From Strongyloides papillosus (lineage: Eukaryota; Nematoda; Chromadorea; Rhabditida; Strongyloididae): DNA of 64,000 nucleotides. Shown here piece by piece: positions 25,137 through 36,115 of this stretch (position 1 is the first letter of the stretch; each line of letters begins with the position of its first letter). Both the position numbers and the translations under genes were made by a program. The DNA lies in NCBI GenBank assembly GCA_005656395.1, contig SRSI01000019.1:434001-498000 (forward strand), in the 5' to 3' direction. The notes beneath the pieces are model-generated. The model was not told the DNA's origin and did no database searches. It worked only from the letters and a program-made list of their open reading frames with translations.

Positions 25137-25719
25137 AAAAATTCATTGTGAAATCAATTAACTTTTTAATAACAATATCTAATTTTTTATTAGTGCAAAT
25201 GCTAGTTTATTAAAATTCTGAGTACAATCGACTTTGTGCATAAAATTTTTTGTTTCTTTTATTTTTTTGTAATAAATATGTTCTTAATAATCACACATCT
25301 ATTTATTTTTTAGTACAAAATGATGTTTGACTTCAAAATGGATAAAATATCGGGTTTATATCTTAAGGAAGAAACAAATATTAATGTTTAAATATTGGGA
25401 ACCTCGCGCGTGATACTCTGTATGTATGATAACGTAACCGACATGGCTATCTGATAACATATGCTTGAATACATTTCAGAATGAATCATCTAAATTACTT
25501 TTACCGTTTATTTAAAGAATTATATTATTTAAAGCGCAATAAAAATTAGATATTTAATCTATTTGAAAAAAGTGTTGGAAAGAAATTTTAAATTTTTACA
25601 AAAATAATGTATTTATATTATAATTTATGATAAGAAAAGTTTCTTAAAATTAACACCATTTTACCGTGCTATAAACTCCATTCCAGTATCTTAATCAATA
25701 AAAGTAACATAAATTTATT
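25137..25719. other. Intergenic spacer UGT-12/UGT-13
   Basis: AT-rich with a small GC-richer island near 25400-25460 (CCTCGCGCGTG), partly echoed near 30350-30390 and 27895-27930. No gene seen. Confidence 0.55.
25628..25675 (+). promoter_or_regulatory. Promoter before UGT-13: one GATA box plus TATA
   Basis: TGATAAG at 25628 (-92) and TATAAA at 25670 (-50). The second GATA position has decayed (AAATTAAC). Confidence 0.5.
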
Positions 25720-27389
25720 ATGTTCATTAAACATTTTTTGTTACTTTTTAACTATTTGTATATCATTCATACCTACAAGATTCTTATTGTAAATCCAAAA
25801 TTAGCATATTCACATGTAAACTTTTTTTCACAAATTGCTGATATCCTAACTGAAGAAGGGCATGATGTTACAGTTTTAACTATCAATCTAGATCCAGCAA
25901 TAAAACATCCCGGTGCTTATAAAGCTAAAGTTATTACAGTTCCAGCTGAGAAAGAAATTGAAGACATTTTTATCAGTGTGTTTAATGATGTTGCGTTATG
26001 GGATGCTTCTAATAATCCTTTGGATCAAGTTAAAGTAAAATATAGATTAATTCGTCATCATCTAAATAATTTTCTTAGGTAGTAGAGAAAATTTTTGATG
26101 GAATTTATAAACAATCAATGAATGTATTTAATGACGATGAATTAACAGAAAAATTAAGACAAGAGAAGTTTGATCTCGGAATTACCGAGGTTGTAAATAT
26201 CAATGTACTAGGAATGTTCAAAGTATGGGGGATAAAAGCTTATGTAACAGGAAACTCAATGTCATTAGGAAATATTTATTATGAACCATTCGGTATGGCA
26301 TTTCCAGCATCTCATGTTCCTGCTATTATTTCACCATTTACCGAAAAAATGACATATACTGAAAGACTTAAAAATTTGTTTGGTCATTACTTTTTTGCTT
26401 TTGGAATTAATTATTTCAGTGATAAAGTTGCACTACAGAAAGAATTCGATGAAAAATATGGAGTGGGATTTTTTAATAGTAATAATGCAATTGGTGATTC
26501 ATCTTTTACTGTCATAAATTCAAATCCTTTCTTAGATATTCCTGGACCAAAAACTCCAAAAATGATTGAAGTTGCTGGTATTGGTGTTAAAGATCCTAAA
26601 CCACTCGATGAGTACTGGAATAAAATTTTGTCGTTAAGGAATAAGACAATTCTAATATCATTTGGAACATATTCCAGAACCATTCATATGCCTGAAGATA
26701 TGAAAAAAGGACTGTTAGAATCTATAAGACAATTAAGTGATACAACTTTTATATTGAAATATGAAGAACCGGAAGATGGTACTGGAAAGGATATTGAAAA
26801 TTTAGTACTTACCAAATGGATGCCACAAAGTGACTTATTAAACGATAAAAGATTATCGCTATTTATAACACATGGCGGTATGGGTAGCATAACAGAGTTG
26901 TCCTTTAGAGGGGTTCCAGCCTTGGTAATTCCTATAATGGGTGATCAAAATAGAAACGCTAAATTAGTTGAAAGACAAAATTTTGGCATCTCCATGAACA
27001 AGATAAATTTAAAAAATCCAGATATATTGATAAAAAATATAAAAATTATGTTGGACGATGAAACATATAAAAAGAATGCTAAGATTGTGTCACAAAGACT
27101 AAACAAGAGACCCATTGGTTCTAAAAGACTTCTTATTGAACATATTGAATTTGCCGCAGAATTTGGAAGACTTGATATGCTCGATTTAGGTAGTCGCAAT
27201 ATGGGAATGATTGAGTATTACAATCTTGATATCATACTTCCTGTGGTCTTTGGACTCCTTTTATTTGCTTTCCTTCTACTTTTTATAACATGGAAGATTG
27301 TTAAAAAATTGTTTGCATTATTTACAGCTCGATGTTGTAAAGATTTTAGCTTTGATAAGTATACATTGATACGTCAAAAGCATGAATAA
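25720..27389 (+). CDS. UGT-13: UDP-glycosyltransferase with an extended Cys-containing tail
   Basis: Exons 25720..26034 and 26079..27389, intron 44 bp; exon 2 begins GTA GTA GAG AAA, no ATG, joined in phase 0. 541 residues. The leader ends in IIHT before YKILIVNP. FDLGITEVVN; EEPEDGTGKD; WMPQSD in place of WLPQSD; FITHGGMGS…GDQNRNAK. Past the membrane helix the tail is 17 residues longer than usual and ends RCCKDFSFDKYTLIRQKHE, identical in UGT-14. It lacks the KxKxx end (RxKxx instead) and has a CC pair next to the membrane that could be acylated (inference). Confidence 0.94.
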
Positions 27390-28179
27390 ACCCTTTTAAT
27401 TTCAGTTATTTTTCTGAAATTGTCACAGGTAATTTAATTTTGTCTTTTGAACTTATTTGTAATCATTATAATCGCTTTGAAAATAATCGGGTCAATGTTT
27501 TATATAGAAAATGCTTCTAATTATACATATTTAACATATTATATGGTTTCTTTTAAATAAAAGATTAAATTATGAAAAATTAATCTTTTGAAAAAAAGAT
27601 GTTTAGTTTTCTAAAAAAAATTGTAAATATATGGAACAGAAATAGAGGATTCTAGTAAAATGTTTATTACAGTAACAAATATTGAATTTTTTAAAATCTT
27701 TATTTTCAAAAAAAAATACTTATATTTGGTAATTTCATAAAATCAAAAATTTTAAAAGAGTGAACATTATCATTAAATTTACCTGTAACAATTTCAGAAA
27801 AAAAAAACTTTTATTAAGGAGTTTATTTATTCTCGACAAAATTCATCCTAAATTAAAAGTGTAGACTTTCATAAATAAACAGTGTCTTCTTTATATAGAC
27901 AGTGTGCATCCGATAAAACTATCATACGCTTAAATACATTTCAAAATGAATGATTAAAATCACTTTTACTATTATTAAAAGAATTATATAATTTAAAACG
28001 TGATAAAACATTAAATTTTTTAATAATTTGTAAAAGACTATCGAAAATAAACTTTAAATCTTTGCACTGATAATGTATTATATATTTTGTGATAAGAAAA
28101 ATTTCATAAGATAAACATTATTTACTGTTCTATAAACTCTATTTCAGCTTTATAAATAACAAAAGTAATATAGTTTACT
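27390..28179. other. Intergenic spacer UGT-13/UGT-14
   Basis: Nearly 800 bp, AT-rich; clearly homologous to 29850..30638 across most of its length, so UGT-13/-14/-15 arose with their spacers. No gene seen. Confidence 0.65.
28090..28136 (+). promoter_or_regulatory. GATA-GATA-TATA promoter module before UGT-14
   Basis: TGATAAG at 28090 (-90), AGATAA at 28109 (-71), TATAAA at 28131 (-49). Confidence 0.6.
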
Positions 28180-29849
28180 ATGTTTATTAAGCATTTTCTA
28201 CTATTTTTTAACTTTTTATGGATTATTCATACCTACAAGATTCTTGTTGTTAATCCAAAAATGGCATATTCACATGTAAACTTCTTTTCACAAGTTGCAG
28301 ATATTTTAGCTGAAGCTGGACATGATGTAACAGTCTTAACATACAATCTAGATCCAACAGTAAAACATCCTGGTGCTTATAAAGCTAAAGTTATTGCAGT
28401 TCCACCTATGAAAGAAGTTGAAGATATTTTTTCTAGTGTGCTTGGTAATGGAATGTTATGGAACGTTTCTAACAATCCTTTAGAACATTTTAAGGTAAAG
28501 TATAGATTCATACATAACTAACTAAATTATTTCTATAGACGATGGAGAAAGTTTTTTATGGAATATATAAACTATCAATGAATGTTTTTAATGATGAAGA
28601 ATTAGCAGAAAAAATGAGACAAGAAAAGTTTGATCTTGGAATTACTGAGGTTATAAATGTTTTTGTATTAGGAATGTTCAAGGTATGGGGAATAAAGGCT
28701 CATGTAACAGGAAATTCAATGTCATTAGGAGATATCTACTATAAACCATTCGGTTTAGCATTTCCAGCATCTCATGTTCCTGCTATTATTTCACCATTTA
28801 CCGATAAAATGACATATGCAGAAAGATTTCAAAATTTACTTTCTCATTATTTATTTGATTTTGGAATCGGTCTTTTTTTCGAAAAAATTTCACTACAAAA
28901 AGAATTTAATCAAAAATATGGAGTTGGATATTATAACAGTCGTAATGTCATTGGTGATTCATCCTTTATGTTTATTAATTCAAATCCTTTCTTGGATATT
29001 CCTGGTCCAAAAACTCCCAAAATGATTGAAGTTTCTGGTATTGGTATTAAAGATCCTAAACCACTTGATGAGTATTGGAATAAAATATTGTCATTAAGGA
29101 ATAAAACAGTTCTAGTATCGTTTGGAACATATGCTAAAACTATTCATATGCCTGAATATATGAAAAAAGGATTGTTAGAATCAATAGGAAAATTGAATGA
29201 TATAACTTTTATATTGAAATACGAAGAACCTGCAGATGGTACTGGAAAAGATATTGAAAATTTAGTTCTTAGTAAATGGATGCCACAAAATGATTTACTG
29301 AATGACGAAAGATTATCATTATTTGTAACACATGGAGGCATGGGTAGTATAACAGAATTATCATTTAGAGGTGTTCCAGCAGTGGTAATTCCTGTACAGG
29401 GTGATCAATATAGGAATGCTAAATTGGTTGAAAGACAAAATTACGGTATTATTATGGATAAATCAGATTTGACGAATCCAGATATATTGATAAGAAATAT
29501 TAGAACTGTGTTAGAAGATGAAACATTTATAAATAACGCTAAAATGGTATCAAAAAGATTAAATAAAAGACCCATCGGTTCTAAAAGACTTCTTATTGAA
29601 CATATTGAATTTGCCGCAGAATTTGGAAGACTTGATATGCTTGATTTAGGTAGTCGTAATATGGGAACGATTGAATACTATAATCTTGATATCATATTTC
29701 CTGTAATATTTGGACTTCTTTTGTTTGCTTTCCTTCTAATTTTTATAACATGGAAAATTATTAAAAAATTGTTTTCATTAATTACAGCTCGGTGTTGTAA
29801 AGATTTTAGCTTTGATAAGTATACATTGATACGTCAAAAGCATGAATAA
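28180..29849 (+). CDS. UGT-14: UDP-glycosyltransferase with an extended Cys-containing tail
   Basis: Exons 28180..28494 and 28539..29849, intron 44 bp; 541 residues. Leader MFIKHFLLFFNFLWIIHT. FDLGITEVIN; WMPQND; FVTHGGMGS; VQGDQYRNAK. The EEPEDGTG motif reads EEPADGTG. The longer tail is shared only with UGT-13, and the last 75 coding bases of the two genes differ by about one base. A 69-codon ORF in another frame (28816..29025) is only a shadow of this exon. Confidence 0.95.
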
Positions 29850-30638
29850 ACTCTTTAATTTTGTTTTTTTTTTTTTAAATTGTCACATGTGAATTTATTA
29901 TATCTTATGAGCTTATTAGACACCATTATAATAACTTTAAAAATAATCGGGTCATTTTTTTTATAAAAAATGTTACAAAATAATCTATATTTAGTACATT
30001 ATATGTTTTTATTGGATTAAAAAAAGAAGTTTATAAAAAATTGATTTCCTAGAAGTGGATGTTCTTTTTTTTATAAATTTTAAAAAATGTGGAACAGAAG
30101 TAGAGGATTTTAGTGAAATATTTATAATAGGATTATATATGCAGCTTTTTAAAAAATGTATCTTAGAAAAAATTCTTATATTTAGAAATTTTACAAAATC
30201 ATAAATTTTAAAAAAAAGTACATTTTTAATTAAATTTAACCGTAACAATTTCAGAATGAAAAATGCTTTTATTAAAGAGTTTATTTATTCTCTCAAATAT
30301 TCGTTGTAGAGTATAAATACATATTTTTATCAATACACAGAATCCTTTTTCTGTGGATAGTATAGCCGAACTTGCTTTCAGATAGCATATGCTTGAATAT
30401 ATCTAAAATTGAAAAAATTAAAATTACTTTTATTTAAAAAATTACATTATTAAAAACGTGATAAAACATTAAATTTTTTACTAATTTGCGGAAAACATTC
30501 GAAAATAAACTTATAATCTTTGCGATAATAATATAATAATAAATTTTGTGATAAGAAAAGTTTCATAAGATAAACATAATTTACTTTGTTATAACCTTTA
30601 TTTCAGCATCACAAACAATAAAAGTTACATAATTCATT
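29850..30638. other. Intergenic spacer UGT-14/UGT-15
   Basis: AT-rich copy of the preceding spacer; a 79-codon minus-strand ORF here is low-complexity and not supported as a gene. Confidence 0.6.
30549..30595 (+). promoter_or_regulatory. GATA-GATA-TATA promoter module before UGT-15
   Basis: TGATAAG at 30549 (-90), AGATAA at 30568 (-71), TATAAC at 30590 (-49). Confidence 0.55.
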
Positions 30639-32256
30639 ATGTTCATTAAGCATTTTCTACTATTTTTTAACTTTTTATGGATTATTCATACCTACAAGAT
30701 TCTTGTTGTTAATCCAAAAATGGCATATTCACATGTAAACTTTTTTTCACAAGTTGCAGATATTTTAACTGAAGCTGGACATGATGTTACAGTTTTAACA
30801 TACAGTCTAGATCCAACAGTAAAACATCCTGGTGCTTATAAAGCTAAAGTTATTACAGCTCCGCCTATGAAAGAAGCTGAAGATATTTTTTCCAGCCTGT
30901 TTAATAATGGAATGTTATGGAACCTTTCTAATAATCCTTTGGATCATTTTGAGGTAAAATATAATTCATTTATAACTAACTAAATAATTTCTATAGGCGA
31001 TAGGGAAAGCTATTGATGGAATAAATAAATTATCAATAAATATATTTAATGATGAAAAATTAGCGGAAAAAATAAGAAACGAAAAGTTTGATCTTGGAAT
31101 TACAGAGGCTTTGAATGTTTATATATTAGGAATGTTCAAAGTATGGGGAGTAAAATCTTATGTAACAGGATATTCAATGACATTAGCAGATATGTACTAT
31201 AAATCATTCGGTATGCCATTTCCAGCATCTTTTATTCCATCTATTAGTTCACCATTTACTGATAAAATGACATTCAAAGAAAGATTTCAAAATTTGATTT
31301 CTCATTACTTACATGACTTTGGAATGAATTATTTTTTTGACAAAATTGCGTTACAAAAAGAATTTGATCAAAAATATGGAGTTGGATATTATAACAGTCG
31401 TAATGTTATTGGTGATTCATCTTTTTTTATCATAAATTCAAATCCTTTTTTGGACATCCCAGGTCCGAAGACGCCAAAAATGGTTGAAGTTTCAGGTATT
31501 GGTATTAAAGATCCTAAACCACTTGATGAGTACTGGAATAAAATTTTGTCGTTAAGGAATAAAACAATTCTAGTATCGTTTGGAACATATGCCAAAGCCA
31601 TTCATATGCCTAAATATATGAAAAAAGGGCTGTTAGAATCTATAAGAAAATTAAATGATATAACTTTTATATTGAAATACGAAGAACCTGAAGATGGTAC
31701 TGGAAAAGATATTGAAAATTTAGTTCTTAGTAAATGGATGCCACAAAGTGACTTATTAAACGATAAAAGATTATCGCTATTTATAACACATGGAGGTATG
31801 GGTAGTATAACAGAATTATCATTTAGAGGAGTTCCAGCAGTGGTAATTCCTGTACAGGGTGATCAATATAGGAATGCTAAATTGGTTGAAAGACAAAATT
31901 ACGGTATTATTATGGATAAGTTAGATTTGGCAAATCCAGATATTTTGATAAAAAATATTAAAACCATTTTGGATGATGTGACATACAATGAGAACGCTAA
32001 GATGGTTTCAAAAAGACTAAAAAAGAGACCTATAGGTTCTAAAAGAGTTCTTATAGAACATATTCAATTTGCTGCAGAGTTTGGAAGACTCGATATGCTT
32101 GATTTAGGTAGTCGTAATATGGGAATGATTGAGTATTACAATCTTGATATTATAATTCCTGTAATCTTTGGATTTATTATTCTCGTTTCTCTTGTATCAT
32201 ACGTAATATTCAAGATAGTTAAAAAATTGTTCACGTCAAAGGCAAAAATTGATTAA
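30639..32256 (+). CDS. UGT-15: complete, apparently chimeric UDP-glycosyltransferase
   Basis: Exons 30639..30953 and 30997..32256, intron 43 bp; exon 2 opens GCG ATA GGG AAA without an ATG and is open throughout; 524 residues. The leader (MFIKHFLLFFNFLWIIHT) and first exon are those of UGT-14, and WMPQSD and VQGDQYRNAK also place the donor half there. The membrane segment and tail (VIFKIVKKLFTSKAKID) and the downstream spacer instead match UGT-10. This looks like an unequal crossover or conversion product that swapped the Cys-containing tail for the KxKxx type. Donor splice codon is GAG (HFE|) rather than AAG. Confidence 0.94.
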
Positions 32257-33004
32257 AAAACTTTCTTTGAATGCTAATTCAATTACTCGTATAACATTCC
32301 AATCTTTTTGTTATTGTTAAAACCTATTTATACAGACTAAATATTATCTTTGGGATGATTAATTTTTTTAGATTATTGAATTAGTTTATTGTGATGCAGT
32401 TATAAAATTTTCTTTTATATTTTTACATTAGTTGACATGAACTTATTTATTTTAAAAATAAAAATAAAATTTTGATACACATAACATTTTTGACAACAAA
32501 AATTGATACCAACCATTCTTAATAATATTTTTTAAATTATTCATTATTTTTTTCTAAAAATTATCTTCGTTGTGATTGCAAGGTAAATTAAAAGCAGACA
32601 CAGAATTAAAACACTCTTATTAATAAGAACATGGTATAAAATTTACAATAAATTATAATAAATTTATTAATAACCGATTTTTTTCATCTTTTAGTCCTTT
32701 TACAGTGTCTCCTGATTTCGAAATTTTTGAAATGTATTTTTTAATTTAAAGCAAACATTTTTTGATTAGTCAAATCTTTATTTTCTAGAATCTTCTGTGG
32801 TCGATTATTACATCTTTAAGAAAGAATAAAAAAGCATTAAAATATATTTTTTTAGAAAAATCAACTAAAATACATGCATTTTTATGATAACAATATACCT
32901 ATAATGTACTTTATGATAAGAAAAATTTTTCTAAGATAAACATGACCTTATGTGTTATAAATTCCAATTTATAATTTTTAGAAAGTTATGTAATAAAGTT
33001 TGCT
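32257..33004. other. Intergenic spacer UGT-15/UGT-16
   Basis: About 750 bp, AT-rich. Left part resembles the spacer after UGT-10; 32580-32820 is unique DNA with no recognisable feature. Confidence 0.55.
32914..32961 (+). promoter_or_regulatory. GATA-GATA-TATA promoter module before UGT-16
   Basis: TGATAAG at 32914 (-91), AGATAA at 32934 (-71), TATAAA at 32956 (-49). Confidence 0.6.
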
Positions 33005-34621
33005 ATGTTCTTTAAATGTTTTATATTATTTTTTAATTTATTTTCACTTATTCATTCTTACAAGATTCTTGTTGTAAATCCAAAAATAGGATATTCACAT
33101 GTAAACTTTTTTTCACAAGTTGCAGATATTTTAACTGAAGCTGGACATAATGTAACTGTTCTTGCTATCAATCTCGATCCAACAATAAAACATCCCGGTG
33201 CTCATAAAGCTAAAGTAATTACATATCAAGCAACAAAAGAAGTTAAGGATCATTTTGTTGATATGTTAGATAATAGATTTCTATGGACTTTGTCTAATGG
33301 TGATGCGGAACAATTTAAGGTAATATTTGAAACGTTAATTAGTCTAAAAAAGTTCTTATAGTTGTCATTAAAATTTTTTGATGGAATATATAAACAATCA
33401 TTAAGAGTATTTAATGATGGAGAATTATCAGAAAAAATAACAAAAGAAAAGTTTGATCTTGGAATTACTGAAGTTTTGAATTTCTACGTACTAGGAATGT
33501 TCAAAGTATGGGGGGTAAAATCTTATGTAACAGGATTTTCAACGGCACTAGGTGACAATTTATATGAAATTTTTGGTTTACCATTTCCAGCATCTTTTAT
33601 GCCTACTCTTATATCACCTTTTTCCGATAAGATGACATATACTCAAAGATTTCAAAATTGGTTTCTTCATTATTTTAGTAAAACATTATTTTATTTTCTT
33701 AAAGAAACAATGACATTGCAAGGGGAATTCGATAAAAAATATGGAGTAGGATTCTATGACAGTGATAGTATTATTGGTGATTCTTCTTTTCTTATACTAA
33801 ATTCAAATCCTTTCTTAGATTTTCCAGGCCCGAAAACGCCTAAAATGGTTGAAGTTTCTGGTATAGGTATTAAAGATCCTAAACCACTTAATGAATATTG
33901 GAATAAAATTTTTTCTTTGAGAAACAAAACAGTTATTGTTTCATTTGGATCGGTTGCCAAAAGTATTCACATGCCCGACGACATAAAAAATGGTCTGTTA
34001 GAAACAATGAGGAAGTTAAAAGATATAACATTTATATGGAAATATGAAGAACCCGAAGATGGTACTGGAAAAGATATTAAAAACTTAGTTCTTAGTAAAT
34101 GGATTCCACAAAATGATTTACTGAATGATGAAAGATTATCTTTATTTGTAACACATGGAGGTATGGGTAGCATAACAGAACTATCATTTAGAGGAGTTCC
34201 TGCAATAGTAATTCCTGTAGTGGGAGATCAATACAGAAATGCGAAATTGGTTGAAAGACAAAGTTTTGGTATGATCATGGATAAATTAGATTTAAAAAAC
34301 CCAGATATTTTAATGAAAAATATAGAAACTATTTTAAATGACGAAACATATAAGAAGAACGCCAAAATGGTATCCAAAAGATTAAATAAAAGGCCCATCG
34401 GTCCTAAAAGACTGCTTATAGAACATATTGAATTTGCTGCTGAGTTTGGAAGACTTGATATGCTTGATTTAGCCAGTCGTAATATGGGAGTGATTGAATA
34501 TTATAATCTTGATATCATATTTCCTGTAATCATTGGATTCCTTATTCTTATTTATCTTCTATTCCAAATAATATTTAAAATTACTAAAAAATTATTTAAG
34601 CCAAAAGTAAAAACTGAATAA
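33005..34621 (+). CDS. UGT-16: complete UDP-glycosyltransferase, last of the array
   Basis: Exons 33005..33319 and 33362..34621, intron 42 bp; exon 2 begins TTG TCA TTA. 524 residues. Leader MFFKCFILFFNLFSLIHS. FDLGITEVLN; FVTHGGMGSITELSF; VVGDQYRNAK; the following stretch is QSFGMIMDKL. Unusual small changes in otherwise fixed positions: HPGAHKAKV for HPGAYKAKV in exon 1, PFLDFPGPK for PFLDIPGPK, and RPIGPKRLL for RPIGSKRLL. Tail KVKTE (KxKxx). It is convergent with metaxin-2, about 690 bp away, and closes the cluster. Confidence 0.95.
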
Positions 34622-35308
34622 TAGGATTTTTGAAAAGTATTAGTAGTAGCTTAATTGATCTGCACTTGATATATATCTACGATTTAATGTTAAAATAAAT
34701 TTTTAATTTGTTTAATAAAGAGATTTTTCTATAATTACAAAGAGTTTTATGTAAAAAAAGCAGGCAACAAAAGTTTAGTAGATAATAAAGCTTTTTAAAT
34801 GTAGTTTGTGATTAAGTTTGTTTGTATTATACTTACATTTATTTGATTAAAAATTTGGCTTTGATATAATAGTTATTGAGATAAGAATCAAGTGTTATCA
34901 ACTAAATTATTAGTCATAAAATGAACTTAGTCTGTAGTTTTATTTCGGCACAAACAGAATTGATAAACAGATAATATGAAAAATAATGACAGTTTTAAAG
35001 TGACAAGCTATTAATGGAATTTGTTTTTAAAAGTAATTTTTTTGATATCTCCTGACTTTGATAAAAATTTAGAATGTTAAAGAAACCATGTTATCAGTAA
35101 TATTCTCATAAATCTACAAAAAAAATCGATTTTTCTAATCACAGGCAATTTATACACAATCATAGATTATGATTGCTGTACTCTTACATTTTTTTTATTA
35201 ATCTGCATTTTAAACTATAAATGAATATCCAATATTTACAAAAACATAAGACCTCAACAATATAATATTTAAAGATGTTTAATCTATTTATCCTAATATA
35301 TAGATAAT
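34622..35308. other. Convergent intergenic region UGT-16 / metaxin-2
   Basis: Two 3' flanks facing each other; AT-rich, no gene or repeat that I can support. Confidence 0.6.
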
Positions 35309-36115
35309 TCATGACAATGCAAAAGTTTTACTCTTATGATATTTCGCATCAATTCTAAGAGAAAATGCTTCTAAGTTCTTAAATTCATCAAGTTGTTTCA
35401 TTAAATGATTATTAGGAAGAGTAGTTGTTAATAAGCAATAGATATGTCCAAAAACAAGAGCATCTAATTGTGTTGGAGAGTCACCAAAGAAATATTTATT
35501 GTTTCCTAATTTTGTTGACAATGTCTGAAAGCAATTTCTTGCAATACCTACGACCTCATCTAAAGTTTTGTTTGACCAGCCGATTTTTGAAAGATATCTT
35601 TTAACCTCCCATCTTCTTAAACGGGGTAATGCATAGTTTAGTGGAAAGTGATAAACAGAACCATATCTTATTGAAGTTGTCTCATTAAAAATTTTATCGT
35701 CACACCAACACATCCACATTTCACAATGTTTAAGAGTTTCATCAACAACAGCCATATATGCTTCAAAATCAGCCATTTGACTATCAGGTATACCATCAGT
35801 GAGACTCAATTTACGTGCAACGATAAGTTCATATATTTCATCAAAACCACAAGTGATTTTGTTTTCATTATTTAATCTTAGAATTGGAACTTTTCCATTA
35901 TTTGATATAAATTCTGCATTAGGTCTTTCCTCGTAGTGAAAAGGTAGATTTGCTATACGTAGAAGTGTTCTTGTTGCAAAAACTTCAGCATTTTCATATA
36001 ATAACCCCTGTGTATCTGAATATGATCCATAAATTTTTGCATCTGCCCATGGTTCATCTTTTTTTCCCGTTATCAAATCTCTTGCAGCATCTGTGAAAGG
36101 AAACTTTGAGGTCAT
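35309..36115 (-). CDS. mtx-2: Metaxin-2 homologue (mitochondrial outer-membrane import/assembly)
   Basis: Single exon, 268 residues, ATG at 36115. Metaxin-2 works with metaxin-1 and the SAM complex on the cytosolic face of the mitochondrial outer membrane; in C. elegans it also takes part in mitochondrial trafficking. Recognised from the GST-like fold signatures: LLRIANLPFHYEERPNAEF then GKVPIL (74-79) in the thioredoxin-like half, RRWEVKRYLSKIGW (167-180), and YFFGDSPTQLDALVFGH (208-224) in the helical half, the conserved metaxin core. Length agrees with animal metaxin-2 (about 260 aa). No transmembrane segment is seen, as expected for MTX2. It reads toward the UGT array. Confidence 0.92.
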   Translation of the reverse strand: MTSKFPFTDAARDLITGKKDEPWADAKIYGSYSDTQGLLYENAEVFATRTLLRIANLPFHYEERPNAEFISNNGKVPILRLNNENKITCGFDEIYELIVARKLSLTDGIPDSQMADFEAYMAVVDETLKHCEMWMCWCDDKIFNETTSIRYGSVYHFPLNYALPRLRRWEVKRYLSKIGWSNKTLDEVVGIARNCFQTLSTKLGNNKYFFGDSPTQLDALVFGHIYCLLTTTLPNNHLMKQLDEFKNLEAFSLRIDAKYHKSKTFALS

